Shown in pieces: positions 15,958-24,392 of a stretch of 64,000 bases of DNA. This DNA comes from Mycolicibacterium brisbanense (lineage in GTDB: Bacteria; Actinomycetota; Actinomycetes; Mycobacteriales; Mycobacteriaceae). The notes beneath the pieces are model-generated. The model was not told the origin of the DNA. It ran no database searches and was given only the letters and a program-made list of their open reading frames with translations. The stretch covers positions 62,001 to 126,000 of the forward strand of contig NZ_BCSX01000044.1 in NCBI RefSeq assembly GCF_001570425.1. Reading direction: 5' to 3'. Every line of letters starts with the position of its first letter. Position 1 is the stretch's first letter. The position numbers and the translations under genes were made by a program.

Positions 15958-16797
15958 TCAGAGAAGCCCTCGTATAGCCACGAAGTTGTTCGCGGCCAGC
16001 AGACCTTGACGGTCGCCGATATCGAAGTACTGACCGTCAGTCACATGCACGACGGGCGGCAGGCCAACGTCCACCAGCCGCAGTAGTGCGTCGGTGATCC
16101 GGCGCTCTCCACTGTGCGGGTCGACTGGCAACTCGCGCACGAGATCTATAACCGCCGATGGAAGAACGTAGCGACTGATGTTGACGAGGGGATCGTAGGT
16201 GAGATCGGACGGCGAGACCTTCTCCCGAACCTCGGTCAATACCAACCGATCGTCCCGTTGCGACACTTCGACGACTCCGTACCGTCCCGCCTCAGGTCGA
16301 TCACATGCCCGGGCGACGACGCCGCTGCCGCCAACCTCTACCTTTTCGGCGAGATTGTGCAGCGTCGATGTGGACGCGGCATCGATGAGGACGTCGTCGC
16401 CGGAGATGTAGTAGAACGACTCGTCGCCGACGAAATCCTCCACCAGGAGCAGGGGGACCGCCGTTCCGTAGTCATCGACATCAAGGCGCTGATGGAAGAA
16501 CTCGAAGTCGATTCCCCGGCCGATGTCGTTGAGCACCTCTCCCTTCGACTGCCAGGAGTGCCGTGCCAGCAGCGATTCCAGGTTCGGATCTGGGGTGTAG
16601 TAGTCCTGCACCTGTGATGATCCGGCCCGTACAACGACTGCGATCTGGTCGACACCCGCAGTCCGGCACTCGTCGATGATCAAGTCGATGGCCGGCCGCG
16701 AACCGATGGGGAGCATCGCCTTGTCGATCGTCTTGGTGATCGGGAACATCCGAGTACCCAGCCCCGCGGCTGCGATGACGGCCTTGTGAACCTTCAT
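15958..16797 (-). CDS. GalU-like nucleotidyltransferase (putative UTP-glucose-1-phosphate uridylyltransferase)
   Basis: 279 residues. The N-terminus KAVIAAAGLGTRMFPITKTI is the GxGTRxxP nucleotide-binding loop, followed by a lysine at DKAMLPIGSRPAIDL as in GalU. A SGDDVLID segment gives the metal-binding aspartate, and PEAGRYGVVEV and the late DIGDRQGLLAANNF match the family. GalU makes UDP-glucose. This copy is shorter than typical GalU (about 300) and sits in an accessory island away from cell-wall genes, so it may be a second, specialised enzyme. Confidence 0.82.
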   Translation of the reverse strand: MKVHKAVIAAAGLGTRMFPITKTIDKAMLPIGSRPAIDLIIDECRTAGVDQIAVVVRAGSSQVQDYYTPDPNLESLLARHSWQSKGEVLNDIGRGIDFEFFHQRLDVDDYGTAVPLLLVEDFVGDESFYYISGDDVLIDAASTSTLHNLAEKVEVGGSGVVARACDRPEAGRYGVVEVSQRDDRLVLTEVREKVSPSDLTYDPLVNISRYVLPSAVIDLVRELPVDPHSGERRITDALLRLVDVGLPPVVHVTDGQYFDIGDRQGLLAANNFVAIRGLL

Positions 16798-16959
16798 GGC
16801 CAGAACACTAGGGAACCAGTCACGCCGACCGCGGGACGCAGCTCCGGGTGAGACGAGAGATCGACATGGCAGTGGAGGCTGGGGGTACCTGTCAGGAGCG
16901 TCACCTGTCCAAACCTTGACGGCCTGTCGGGCGCATCGGCTCCATTGGTATCAATCGAC

Positions 16960-16998
16960 CCCCTCCCAAGCCTCTCAACGATGCTTAAATGGGAGGGG
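16960..16998 (+). ncRNA. Hairpin upstream of the Abi_2 gene; candidate abiF-associated RNA
   Basis: CCCCTCCCA (16960-16968) and TGGGAGGGG (16990-16998) form a perfect 9-bp stem with a 21-nt loop, followed by CCTTTTCC. It lies 23 bp before the Abi_2 start. It could be an intrinsic terminator or attenuator, or the structured RNA reported in association with abiF-type genes. Only the hairpin is seen; a full covariance match cannot be judged by eye. Confidence 0.5.
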
Positions 16999-17020
16999 CC
17001 TTTTCCTATCTGGGGTGCCT

Positions 17021-17912
17021 GTGAAGCCGAGCCTGTCGTGGGGCGAGCAAGTCGCTCTTCTGGTCGGGCGCGGTGTTGTCGTCGGTGACGAGGGTGCGTG
17101 CGCTGCGTTCCTCGCCGCGCACAACTACTACCGGTTCTCTGGGTACATGCGGTACTTCCAGACGGCGCCGCACCTGGGTGACAACACGTTCCGGCCAGAC
17201 ACCCCCTTCGACGAGATCCGTGAGATCTACGACGCCGACGAAGCGCTTCGGGCGGCAGTCGCCCGGCAGCTCGCCCGGGCCGAGATCCTGCTCCGCACCC
17301 ACACCGCGCATGTCATCGCCAACGAGCACGGGCCCAGCGGCCGGTACCTCAAGGTGGACTTCTACACCGATGCCGCCAACGCGGAACCCACCGTCGAGTC
17401 GTACTTGAAGGACATCGAGCGCAGCAGCGAACGACACATTCTGCGCTACACGGCAGGTGATCGCGGAGTGCCAACTTTCACAGACCTACCCGTCTGGTCG
17501 GCAGTCGAGGCGTTCTCGTTCGGCACGTTGTCCAAGTGCATCGAGCGCGGCGGGCAGGGGACGCTAGCGGATGCGGTCGCGACCAGTCGGCGTCGCCAAG
17601 GCCGGTTTCCCGTACCGAGTTCGAGCGCTGGTGTACCTCCGCAACCGCTGCGCGCACCACAACCGGTTGTGGAACCACTCCGTCATCGACGGCGGCCCGA
17701 CGCCAAACAACGTGCGCGTGAAGGCCAAGAGACTCGCCGGACAGTTCGCGCCGAGATCCGTGCTCGACGTCATCGCTTCACTCGACGACATCGTCGTCCG
17801 AGGGAAGGCGGCTGACTCCGTGTTGCCGAAATTGCTTGAGCAGCACGACCGGAACTCCGCGTTCTGGAAGGGGCTGGGCCACCCTGTCAACCCGCGCGAC
17901 CGCGGGGCGTAG
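17021..17912 (+). pseudogene. Abi_2 (AbiD/AbiF-type) abortive infection gene, frameshifted
   Basis: From the GTG at 17021 the frame reads as an Abi_2 protein: SLSWGEQVALLVGRGVVV, AAHNYYRFSGYMRYFQ, LARAEILLRTHTAHVI and PVWSAVEAFSFGTLSK. Coding sense then switches at about 17585, and the remainder (GFPYRVRALVYLRNRCAHH, NRLWNHSV, ending 17912) is in the next frame. The shift corresponds to one extra or two missing bases. The second part holds the R-x4-H motif (RNRCAHH) of HEPN-type RNases. Abi_2 proteins are phage-defence toxins. As sequenced the gene is broken, unless the shift is an error or programmed. Confidence 0.78.
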
Positions 17913-17966
17913 TCCCCGACCGCGAACTCAGTGTTGTCCCGCGCCTCTGGCCGTAGTCTCCTCCCT

Positions 17967-18622
17967 GTGAGAACCCAGGATGTGAAAGATGCCGGCGACG
18001 AGGGCGATTCCGCTGGCGCCACCGCTTTCCTGACACTCGGCCACGTGCTGGAAGCGATCGGCGCCCAGCACGACCCGCCCATCGGCCTGCGCGACATCCG
18101 CGTGATACGGCACGCCTTCAACACCGGCCAAGAGTCGAGTCTGCGCGGGCCGGAGGAGACCGAGGACAAGGTCCGCGAATACACACGGTTCCAAGGCACC
18201 GCACCCCGACAGTTCCCTGCCGAACCTGAGCGGTACTGGGTGGTCCTGGTCGCCGACGGCAAGCGACGGTCCCGGTTGTGGGGAGTGTTCGAGAACCACG
18301 GCGAGATCACCGCCGAGCGCACGGCGGAGAACCGCTTCTTCGATCTGCGCCGCAGCGACATCCTGGAGCCGCTCGTCAACCGACTCGTCGTGGAGTGGGA
18401 CACTCCGCGGGTCTGGCACCGCCGCGCCGCCAGCACAGCGGCCATGCCCGTCCTCGAGATCGCCGACCGCGATCACGTGCCGTTCCCGACCACGCCCGGC
18501 ATTTTAGATTCAGCATTCTGCGGGTGTTCGGCCCCAGCACATCTCCTTCGGAAGTGGATGACGCCGAGTCCCACTACAAGCGAGCGCTGATGACTCGCGA
18601 GTTCGGCCTCAACCGAAACTGA
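17967..18622 (+). pseudogene. GIY-YIG-family nuclease relic with internal deletion
   Basis: From the GTG at 17967 the first 170 codons resemble the N-terminal domain of actinobacterial GIY-YIG proteins (LRDIRVIRHAFNTG, YWVVLVADGKRRSRLWGVFE, SDILEPLVNRLVVEW, ending ADRDHVPFP). Directly after, and in another frame, comes the usual C-terminal end (FSILRVFGPSTSPSEVD, YKRALMTREFGLNRN, to 18622). The GIY-YIG catalytic core that should lie between is absent. I infer an internal out-of-frame deletion, leaving no nuclease active site. The family assignment rests on recalled patterns. Confidence 0.6.
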
Positions 18623-18779
18623 GATAGTCCGCAGCGGCGCTGAATCGCCCGTCCACTTGGGGTGTACCCCAACGCGTGGCGCACTCGTTCCTGTCAGTGC
18701 GTACACCTAGAGACCGAATCACATTGTTCGACAACGTGTCTACGCAACTCCTCGACGTCACCTGTACGGGAGGGCCGCG

Positions 18780-19303
18780 ATGGGCGAGCGTGTCGGGTAC
18801 CAGCGAGTCAGCACCCTGGATCAGAAGCCCGAGCGGTAACTCGAGGGGGATCACGGTGGATCAGATGTTCACCGAAAGGGCATCGGGAAATGCACCGACC
18901 GGGCGGCGCTCGCCGAAGCCCTGCGGTACCTGCGCGACAGCGACACGTTCGTGGTGCACTCGATGGACCGCCTCGCCGCCGTCCGCGTGCTCACCAGCCG
19001 CGGGGTGCGGGTCGAGTTCGCCAAGGAGGCGATGACGTTCACCGGTGACGACTCCCCGATGGACACCTTGCTGCTCTCGATGCTCGGCGCCGTGCCGAGT
19101 TCGAGCGCTCCGTGATCCTGGAGCTCCATTGGGAAGGTACCGCGTTGGCGAAGGCGAAGGGCGTGTACAAGGGACGCAAGGCGAAACTAACCGAGGACCC
19201 CACTGCCGGTAGATACTCCGGCATCGCAAACCAACCGACTGAAGGAGTCCACTGCCGGATCCACCGCAGCTGGCTGAACCGCTACCTGGAGCAGTCGCGG
19301 TGA
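18780..19303 (+). pseudogene. Serine resolvase/invertase relic
   Basis: The ATG at 18780 has an AGGGAGG ribosome-binding site and opens the resolvase start RVGYQRVSTLDQKPER, with the catalytic Ser in RVST. A TAA follows at once where the family has Gln. Further pieces in shifting frames are LAEALRYLRDSDTFVVHSMD, VRVEFAKEAMTFTGDDSPMD, EFERSVILE and ALAKAKGVYKGRKAKLTED. So it carries a nonsense codon, at least two frameshifts and an internal deletion. It is the remains of a Tn3-type or phage recombinase, evidence of past mobile-element activity here. Confidence 0.8.
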
Positions 19304-19348
19304 CCACCCTCGACCCCGCGACCTCCGGCCGCGCTGTGTCTTGACCCG

Positions 19349-19990
19349 TTACGCGCCGCGTCGGGATGCCGCCGCCGTCGCGGCGGGGGCGGTTCCCGGT
19401 AGAGGGCTCGGTTCCGGGGTACGCAGACCGTCCAGGAGCAGGGTGAGTATTCGCAGCGGGGTCTGCTCGCCGGCGACGAGCCCGAGGCAACGGGAGCCGG
19501 AGGCAGCCGACTTCGGCAGGAAGACGACGTCGGTCCAACTCACGTCGGGCCGCAGTGCGCCCGCGCTTTGCGCCCGCTGTGTCAGCCGGCGAATCAGGCT
19601 GCGCACCTTGCGCTGACCGGCCGACGCGGCGGGTGTCGAGACCGATTCCAGCGCCTCTGCCAGTCCGGAGTTCTGCACTGTCATCTCGGTGATCGCGGTG
19701 ACGAAGTCGACGAACCCCGACCACGGGTCCGGGTTCTCCAGTGCACGCTGGCCCGCCGCATCGAGTCTGGCGAACACGTCGAGCAGTATCTGCTCGATCA
19801 ACGCCTCTTTCGTCTCGAAGCGCCGGTAGAGGGTCGCGACTCCTACACCGGCGCGTTCGGCGATGTCCAGAGCGGCGACGGACAGTCCTCGTTCGGCGAC
19901 ACAGACGGCCGCAGCGTCCAGCAGCAGTTGCCGATTGCGGCGGGCGTCGGCGCGTTCGGCCGGCGCGCCGTGATCTTCGGTGGCAGGCAT
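19349..19990 (-). CDS. TetR-family transcriptional repressor
   Basis: 213 residues from the ATG at 19990. The DNA-binding part is typical (RQLLLDAAAVCVAERGLSVA, then DIAERAGVGVATLYRRFETK). The C-terminal ligand domain (about 75-195) fits the subgroup with EALIEQILLDVFARLDAAG. It is divergent from a quinone oxidoreductase gene, and a long inverted repeat between them is the probable operator, so the oxidoreductase is the likely target. Confidence 0.88.
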   Translation of the reverse strand: MPATEDHGAPAERADARRNRQLLLDAAAVCVAERGLSVAALDIAERAGVGVATLYRRFETKEALIEQILLDVFARLDAAGQRALENPDPWSGFVDFVTAITEMTVQNSGLAEALESVSTPAASAGQRKVRSLIRRLTQRAQSAGALRPDVSWTDVVFLPKSAASGSRCLGLVAGEQTPLRILTLLLDGLRTPEPSPLPGTAPAATAAASRRGA

Positions 19991-20009
19991 CGAGCTAAGT
20001 GTACGACGC

Positions 20010-20042
20010 CCGTCCGTTTCCGCTACCGTGGTAAACGGACGG
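20010..20042. promoter_or_regulatory. Putative TetR operator between divergent genes
   Basis: CCGTCCGTTT and AAACGGACGG are perfect 10-bp inverted arms separated by 13 bp, located 20 bp upstream of the TetR start and 62 bp upstream of the oxidoreductase start. The size and position suit a TetR dimer-pair site. Confidence 0.65.
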
Positions 20043-20104
20043 TAATCATCCGCTTTCTGGTGAATTGAAAACCGTCGCGCAAACACGCGGCGGCACAAAG
20101 GCGA

Positions 20105-21088
20105 ATGGAGAAGTCAGTGCGAGTTGTCACCGCGTTGGAATATGGTCCCGCCGAGGTGCTGCACATCGAGGAGCGGCCGACCCCCGCACCGGCAGAAGAC
20201 GGGGTCGTGGTCGCAGTGAAAGCCGCCGGGGTGAACCTGATGGACACCTACTCCCGGCGTGGCCTGGTCCCGGGGATCCCACTACCGCTGGCGGTGGGTG
20301 TCGAAGGCGCCGGGACGGTAATCGCCGCCGGTGACAGATCCGGCGCGCAGGTCGGTGACCGAGTTGCATGGGAACGCGTTCCGGGCAGCTACGCCGAGCG
20401 GGTGGCAGTTCCGAATACTCGACTCGTGCCCATCCCCGATGGCGTCCCCTTCGAATCCCCCGCCGGTGGACTCATGCAGGCCCTGACTGCTCACTATCTC
20501 GCGTGCGTCGCGGTTCCGGTGCCCAAAGGCGCTCGGGTATTGATCCATTCGGCGGCCAGCGGCGTCGGACGGATGCTGACACAACTCGCAGCCCACCGCG
20601 GTGCACAGGTGCTCGCCACAGTGTCTCAACCCCACAAGGCCGGCGTTGCACTCGAAGCCGGCGCTCACCACGTACTGGTCCGCAACGACGTCGCAGACCT
20701 CGGCGCCGCCATCGCGGACCTCACGGGCGGACGGGGTGTGGACATCGTGTTCGACGGCACCGGGAAAGCCCTGTTCGAGACCAGCGTGGCAGCACTGCGC
20801 GTCGGCGGGACCTTCGTCACTTACGGCTACGCGGGAGGCCACATCCCGCCGATCCGGCTGTGGGACCAGCCCCATGGAGTCCATCTTCTTCGCCTCCGTG
20901 GCGATGCACCGGAGCAGTCAGCCGAGCAGTGGCGCCGACGCGCCGAGCAGGTCATGAGCTGGATCGCCGACGGCACCCTCACGGTGCTCATCGACCGCAC
21001 CTACTCCCTGGACGAGGCCCCTACCGCGCACCGGGACATCGAGTCCCAACACACCACCGGCAAGCTCCTCCTGATTCCCGGAACCTGA
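20105..21088 (+). CDS. Zinc-independent quinone oxidoreductase (MDR family)
   Basis: 327 residues. The N-terminal GroES-like domain carries VKAAGVNLMDTYSRRG and GVEGAGTVIAAG. The Rossmann part shows VLIHSAASGVGRMLTQLAA, with the AxxGVG nucleotide loop, and IVFDGTGKALFETSVAAL; the end reads IESQHTTGKLLLIP. Quinone oxidoreductases of this group reduce quinones with NADPH. The region around 20870-20920 (HGVHLLRLRGDAPEQ) reads well in this frame. Start at the ATG 20105; a GTG at 20117 is possible. Probably repressed by the divergent TetR protein. Confidence 0.85.
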   Translation: MEKSVRVVTALEYGPAEVLHIEERPTPAPAEDGVVVAVKAAGVNLMDTYSRRGLVPGIPLPLAVGVEGAGTVIAAGDRSGAQVGDRVAWERVPGSYAERVAVPNTRLVPIPDGVPFESPAGGLMQALTAHYLACVAVPVPKGARVLIHSAASGVGRMLTQLAAHRGAQVLATVSQPHKAGVALEAGAHHVLVRNDVADLGAAIADLTGGRGVDIVFDGTGKALFETSVAALRVGGTFVTYGYAGGHIPPIRLWDQPHGVHLLRLRGDAPEQSAEQWRRRAEQVMSWIADGTLTVLIDRTYSLDEAPTAHRDIESQHTTGKLLLIPGT

Positions 21089-21184
21089 GCGCTCGAAAGT
21101 ACCTTGCGACCTCATATCCGCATCGCCCGCCACACGAACAGAAGCACCCCGCCACCGGGGAGGTCGCGGGAACGCATCACGGGT

Positions 21185-21295
21185 GCGCCGAGACACCCCG
21201 TACTCGGCGGCGACGGCGGCGAGGGATTCGCCGGCCAGTGCCCGCTGCGCGATGCGCAGGGGATCGTTGGGATCTGTGACTTGCGTGAGGGAAGT
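21185..21295 (-). pseudogene. Helix-turn-helix fragment of a recombinase or transposase
   Basis: About 37 codons (TSLTQVTDPNDPLRIAQ, then ESLAAVAAEYGVSRRTRDAF) look like the helix-turn-helix end of a resolvase or an IS transposase. The surrounding sequence on this strand is out of frame and degraded. No complete element can be traced. Confidence 0.35.
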
Positions 21296-21431
21296 ACTTC
21301 CCGGGCAGCCCTTCTGGAATCTGAGCCATGCACCAGCGTGACATGCTGCGTACCACATCTCCAGTGCGACAGCGCATTTCGGATGCAGGCGCGTTCCGCC
21401 GGGATTCGACGGGGGCACTGTGGTGTTCGGG

Positions 21432-21551
21432 CTACCGGTACTCGACGGTGCAGCTGGTCCAGCCGTCGCGGGGCAGGGAGTGGAGCAGCGCGTGCACCAC
21501 GGCGGTCTGCGCATCGCCCAGCTGCACCAAATATGGCTGTTCGTCCGTCAT
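21432..21551 (-). CDS. Very small protein, possibly truncated
   Basis: 39 residues from the ATG at 21551 (MTDEQPYLVQLGDAQTAVVH to a TAG after TVEYR). It follows the 121-aa gene by 43 bp on the same strand. The composition is protein-like, but I cannot tell a complete small gene from the start of a longer broken one. Confidence 0.35.
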   Translation of the reverse strand: MTDEQPYLVQLGDAQTAVVHALLHSLPRDGWTSCTVEYR

Positions 21552-21594
21552 CTCGGTCTCTGCCCGATGCCGACTCTGGTGGCCGCACGTACCG

Positions 21595-21960
21595 TCATGG
21601 CGCTCCGAGGAGCTGGTACTGCGTCCAGGTCCCGTCTTTCCAACGGAGATAGACCCCAGTCGGCGTCCCGTGAAAGTCGCACGGACGGCCATCCGGGCCT
21701 CCGACCACGTCCGCGGCGATCGGGTAATCGAACGGGAACATCGTGTCGATGATGCAGTAGTGCGGTGTCGGCGGGTTGTGGAACCGGCCTCGCTCGTAGT
21801 CTCGGCCGAGAACCTTCACGAAGCGGGGCTGCGCGGACCACCAGTCGAAGACGCCGTAACGCTGCCACATCGAGTACTGCCCCCACATCGCGGCGAACGC
21901 AATGAGGATCACGCCACCGGCGAGGATGCGGTTGCGGCGGCGCACCGATCGCTGCGTCAT
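21595..21960 (-). CDS. Hypothetical membrane-anchored small protein
   Basis: 121 residues with an N-terminal basic patch and one membrane helix (RNRILAGGVILIAFAAMWG), so the rest is probably extracytoplasmic. The soluble part ends with DFHGTPTGVYLRWKDGTWTQ and holds two cysteines (YCIIDT, RPCDFH) that could pair. No family recognised. It lies just left of the direct repeat flanking the T7SS toxin module. Confidence 0.55.
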   Translation of the reverse strand: MTQRSVRRRNRILAGGVILIAFAAMWGQYSMWQRYGVFDWWSAQPRFVKVLGRDYERGRFHNPPTPHYCIIDTMFPFDYPIAADVVGGPDGRPCDFHGTPTGVYLRWKDGTWTQYQLLGAP

Positions 21961-22012
21961 CGCCGACTCCTGATCGACCGCATCAAGGGCTGCACCGATG
22001 CCAGGTCATCTG

Positions 22013-22047
22013 ATGTGTCACCCATGACCCGACTCATCACAACAGCG
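22013..22047. repeat. Direct repeat, left copy, flanking the T7SS toxin module
   Basis: CCCATGACCCGACTCATCAC with adjacent similar bases recurs at 24859-24893 in the same orientation (first divergent positions: GTCACCC here, GTAACCC there). The pair brackets a 2.85-kb segment that contains the immunity gene, toxin and EspC-like gene. See the right copy for more. Confidence 0.7.
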
Positions 22048-22394
22048 GAAGGACCGGGATGGCTTTCGAACCTGTCTCCGGAGACGAAACGCCTGCTAGA
22101 CGGGCACGCCCGGTCTTGACAGATGACGGTGGGCGGTGTCCACCAGCCTCAGCGCGTCGCTTCATCAACTCCTCGAGCCCAACGCTATGAATTGCACGGA
22201 ACTGGAACTGAGAACCTCGTTCATCGGCGACGCCAATGATCAATAACCCCGACGAAGCTCAATGAAATGCCACGTTCGTCCCTGGGACGGGTCGAGACCT
22301 CACACGGCTGGAGTTCAGCCGAATAAGTCCAAGGCCATGTACGAAGAGCGGCGGTGTCTCGCTGCCGGGGTAACAACCAACGTGGAGATGGACG

Positions 22395-23012
22395 ATGAAC
22401 TTGAAGTCAGTACGGCGGTCCGTGCTCTACGGCAGCAAGGACTCATCTGGCAATCCACGGAATCTGGCGTCGCTCTACAATGCACCTGTGTCGGGCTATA
22501 CCCACGTGATTGAACAAGACGGGAAGAGCGTCGTATCGATCGCAGGCTGGGCTGACGTTGACGAGTTCCGCCGCCGCCTTCAACGATTCAACGGTGTGGA
22601 GCGGTTTACGTTGCTGCTGTGGACGCTGCCGTCTGACATGGACTATGTCGAGGCGGTACGTGCAGGTCTCGACGGATTGGCATACATCCAGGCGGCGGGA
22701 AGCGCCGATACGTTGACCGTGGAACTGCGCAAACCCGGTGGACAGCAGTGGGGAGCCGACTGGGTGCGCTACGTGGTGGGTCACCCTCCCGCCGAGGAAC
22801 GTCCGCGTCTTGTCGCGCCAATCCCTTTGCCGCGTGGCCCCGAGATGGTGGCCCAGAATGAGTTGTTTGGCGCTGATGAGGCCGCTGACTTGTTCTACAG
22901 CTACTTCAAAACCGGTGATATTCCTGGTGAATACAGTCTTCGGCCCGTCGAGGGGTATACGAAAGACGGCGGGTTGATCGACCTGCGAGATGAGGTTTCG
23001 AAGTCTGTCTAG
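22395..23012 (+). CDS. Putative immunity protein for the T7SS nuclease toxin
   Basis: 205 residues from the ATG at 22395, with GGAGATGG upstream. It is convergent with the toxin (42 bp between stops) and has no signal peptide or membrane segment, so it would act in the cytoplasm. Recognisable stretches are NAPVSGYTHVIEQDGKS near the start, LGADWVRYVVGHPPAE-like sequence in the middle and LFGADEAADLFYSYFKTGDI at the end. The frameshifted paralogue at 13608-14224 shares the ends but not the centre, which is the usual pattern for immunity proteins. I do not recognise a named immunity family; the role is inferred from its neighbour. Confidence 0.65.
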   Translation: MNLKSVRRSVLYGSKDSSGNPRNLASLYNAPVSGYTHVIEQDGKSVVSIAGWADVDEFRRRLQRFNGVERFTLLLWTLPSDMDYVEAVRAGLDGLAYIQAAGSADTLTVELRKPGGQQWGADWVRYVVGHPPAEERPRLVAPIPLPRGPEMVAQNELFGADEAADLFYSYFKTGDIPGEYSLRPVEGYTKDGGLIDLRDEVSKSV

Positions 23013-23025
23013 CTGAATGCTTCTA

Positions 23026-23052
23026 GGCCACTGGGGATTTGGTTGAGTGGCC
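23026..23052. terminator. Bidirectional hairpin between immunity and toxin genes
   Basis: GGCCACT and AGTGGCC arms with a 13-nt loop, in the 42-bp gap between convergent stops. Identical to the element at 14238-14264. Confidence 0.5.
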
Positions 23053-23054
23053 GC

Positions 23055-24392
23055 TCATCGGGGGTATTCGTCAGGCACACCGTCACCCATGACCGGAAGG
23101 TCAGGATCGCCAGCCATGTGTCCGGGCGGATGCACCGGCATCGGACCCATCGGCTCCGGCGCACCACCCAGTGGTGGCAACCCGAGCGGCGGACTGCCCA
23201 CCCGCGCCGACGGCACCGGAGCTTTTGGTTCAACCGGAACCGCAGGCGCAACCGCCGTAGTACCAGCCCCGCCGCGTGCTGCTCCGCCAGGGCCCTCACC
23301 GGGCGACGCGGATGGTGTGTCGGCGGGCATGTACAGCGGCGCGCGCAATTCACGTGCACCGATGATCTGGATCGGTTGACCGTTCAGTGTGCCTGTCGCT
23401 GGTTTGCCGGAGTTCACCGTGCTATCGAAAATCTTCTGTGTCCGAGTTGGTTGTGATTCCCCAGATTTGACTTCGATACCGATATAGCGTCCGGGTGTTC
23501 CAGTCGGTTCGAGCGCATCGTAGAACCGATATAGAGGCTTGCCTGTTTTTTCGTCCACGATAGGTTTGCCGGTTGCTGGATCGATGATGGCCACTCGAAT
23601 CTGTTGCCGGTCGAAGGTCTTGCCCGTGTTGACCTCTTCCTCGGCAATGCGGCGTTCGGCTGCAATGGCACCGTCCAAAGCCCCCGAATTGTTCGGAAGG
23701 TAACGGCCTTTGACATCCCGGCCCGGAAAGTCAGGGTGAGGCTCACGGCCCGACCCTCCAGGATCGTCGGGTGTTCCAGGCGTCATGTATGGCGACTGCT
23801 TGAACTCGTTGCTCACCAGCTGCACGTGGCCGGACGGCCCGTCCTCGCCCTCGAACCGGATACCTTCGAGCTCACCAGCTTTCGTCTTCAAGCGCTCACC
23901 GACGAGAGCGTCGGCCTGTACCAGTCGCTCGGCGTTCCAGCGGATGTCCTCGGCGTGTTCAGCAGCCGCGGCGTAGCGGGCTTGGGCATTGGTGAGATCG
24001 ACTTTGCGGGTGTCGGTCACTGATAGGTCTTCGCCGACACGGAACCCGTCGTCCTCAGTTTCCTGGATCGCCGCGAGCACATCACGCTTGGCAGCCTCGA
24101 TATCACCGGCGCCGTTCTCGGCAATGCCGGCTGCCTCCCGCAGAACGGCGCCGTGGCTTCCGACCACCCCGATATCGTTGGTGACGCGGTCGAGGGCGGC
24201 GTCCTTGGCATCACCCTCCCAGGTGGTTCCGCCTGGCGAGGCGATGTTCTGCCGGTGCTGGTCAAAGGCACTCTCGGATTCGATGGCTGCGGTTCGCCAG
24301 TTGGCTGCAGCATCGGCGAGGTCGGTGGTGCTCCAGGCTTCGAGCTCAGAGCGAGTCGGAAGCGCGACGGCGCTGGCGGGCGTCGCGCTCAC
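23055..24392 (-). CDS. T7SS-associated polymorphic toxin with PD-(D/E)XK nuclease-like domain
   Basis: 445 residues from a GTG that overlaps the stop of the EspC-like gene (GTGA). The N-terminal half is helical with a WXG-type turn (GGTTWEGDAKDAALDRV, about residue 57), typical of type VII substrates. The toxic domain follows (about 245-345): FYDALEP supplies an Asp, YIGIEVKSG the E-x-K, and TRTQKIF a Gln, the order seen in PD-(D/E)XK nucleases. A proline-rich linker and a conserved tail (GAPEPMGPMPVHPPGHM, GDGVPDEYPR) close it. DNA or RNA cleavage is inferred. The convergent immunity gene and the upstream EspC-like partner complete the module. Confidence 0.8.
   Translation of the reverse strand: MSATPASAVALPTRSELEAWSTTDLADAAANWRTAAIESESAFDQHRQNIASPGGTTWEGDAKDAALDRVTNDIGVVGSHGAVLREAAGIAENGAGDIEAAKRDVLAAIQETEDDGFRVGEDLSVTDTRKVDLTNAQARYAAAAEHAEDIRWNAERLVQADALVGERLKTKAGELEGIRFEGEDGPSGHVQLVSNEFKQSPYMTPGTPDDPGGSGREPHPDFPGRDVKGRYLPNNSGALDGAIAAERRIAEEEVNTGKTFDRQQIRVAIIDPATGKPIVDEKTGKPLYRFYDALEPTGTPGRYIGIEVKSGESQPTRTQKIFDSTVNSGKPATGTLNGQPIQIIGARELRAPLYMPADTPSASPGEGPGGAARGGAGTTAVAPAVPVEPKAPVPSARVGSPPLGLPPLGGAPEPMGPMPVHPPGHMAGDPDLPVMGDGVPDEYPR

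Larger units (their letters stand above)
22263..23180. repeat. Copy 2 of the duplicated immunity/toxin-tail segment
   Basis: Matches 13479-14383 nearly base for base in the leader (22263-22460), in the last third of the immunity gene, in the spacer and in the toxin tail, with a divergent middle. This copy holds the intact genes, so it is the likely functional locus. The leader hairpin lies at 22305-22321. Confidence 0.8.

Noticed and set aside
20868..20920. Suspected frameshift in the TetR-controlled quinone oxidoreductase (another frame reads ESIFFASVAMHR)
   Set aside because: The main frame is continuous and its reading HGVHLLRLRGDAPEQ suits the family, so no lesion is needed.
22037..22243. 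68-codon minus-strand frame (MIIGVADERGSQFQF)
   Set aside because: It lies over the left direct repeat and the leader of the immunity gene, with no ribosome-binding site or family; could be a gene scrap but not supportable.
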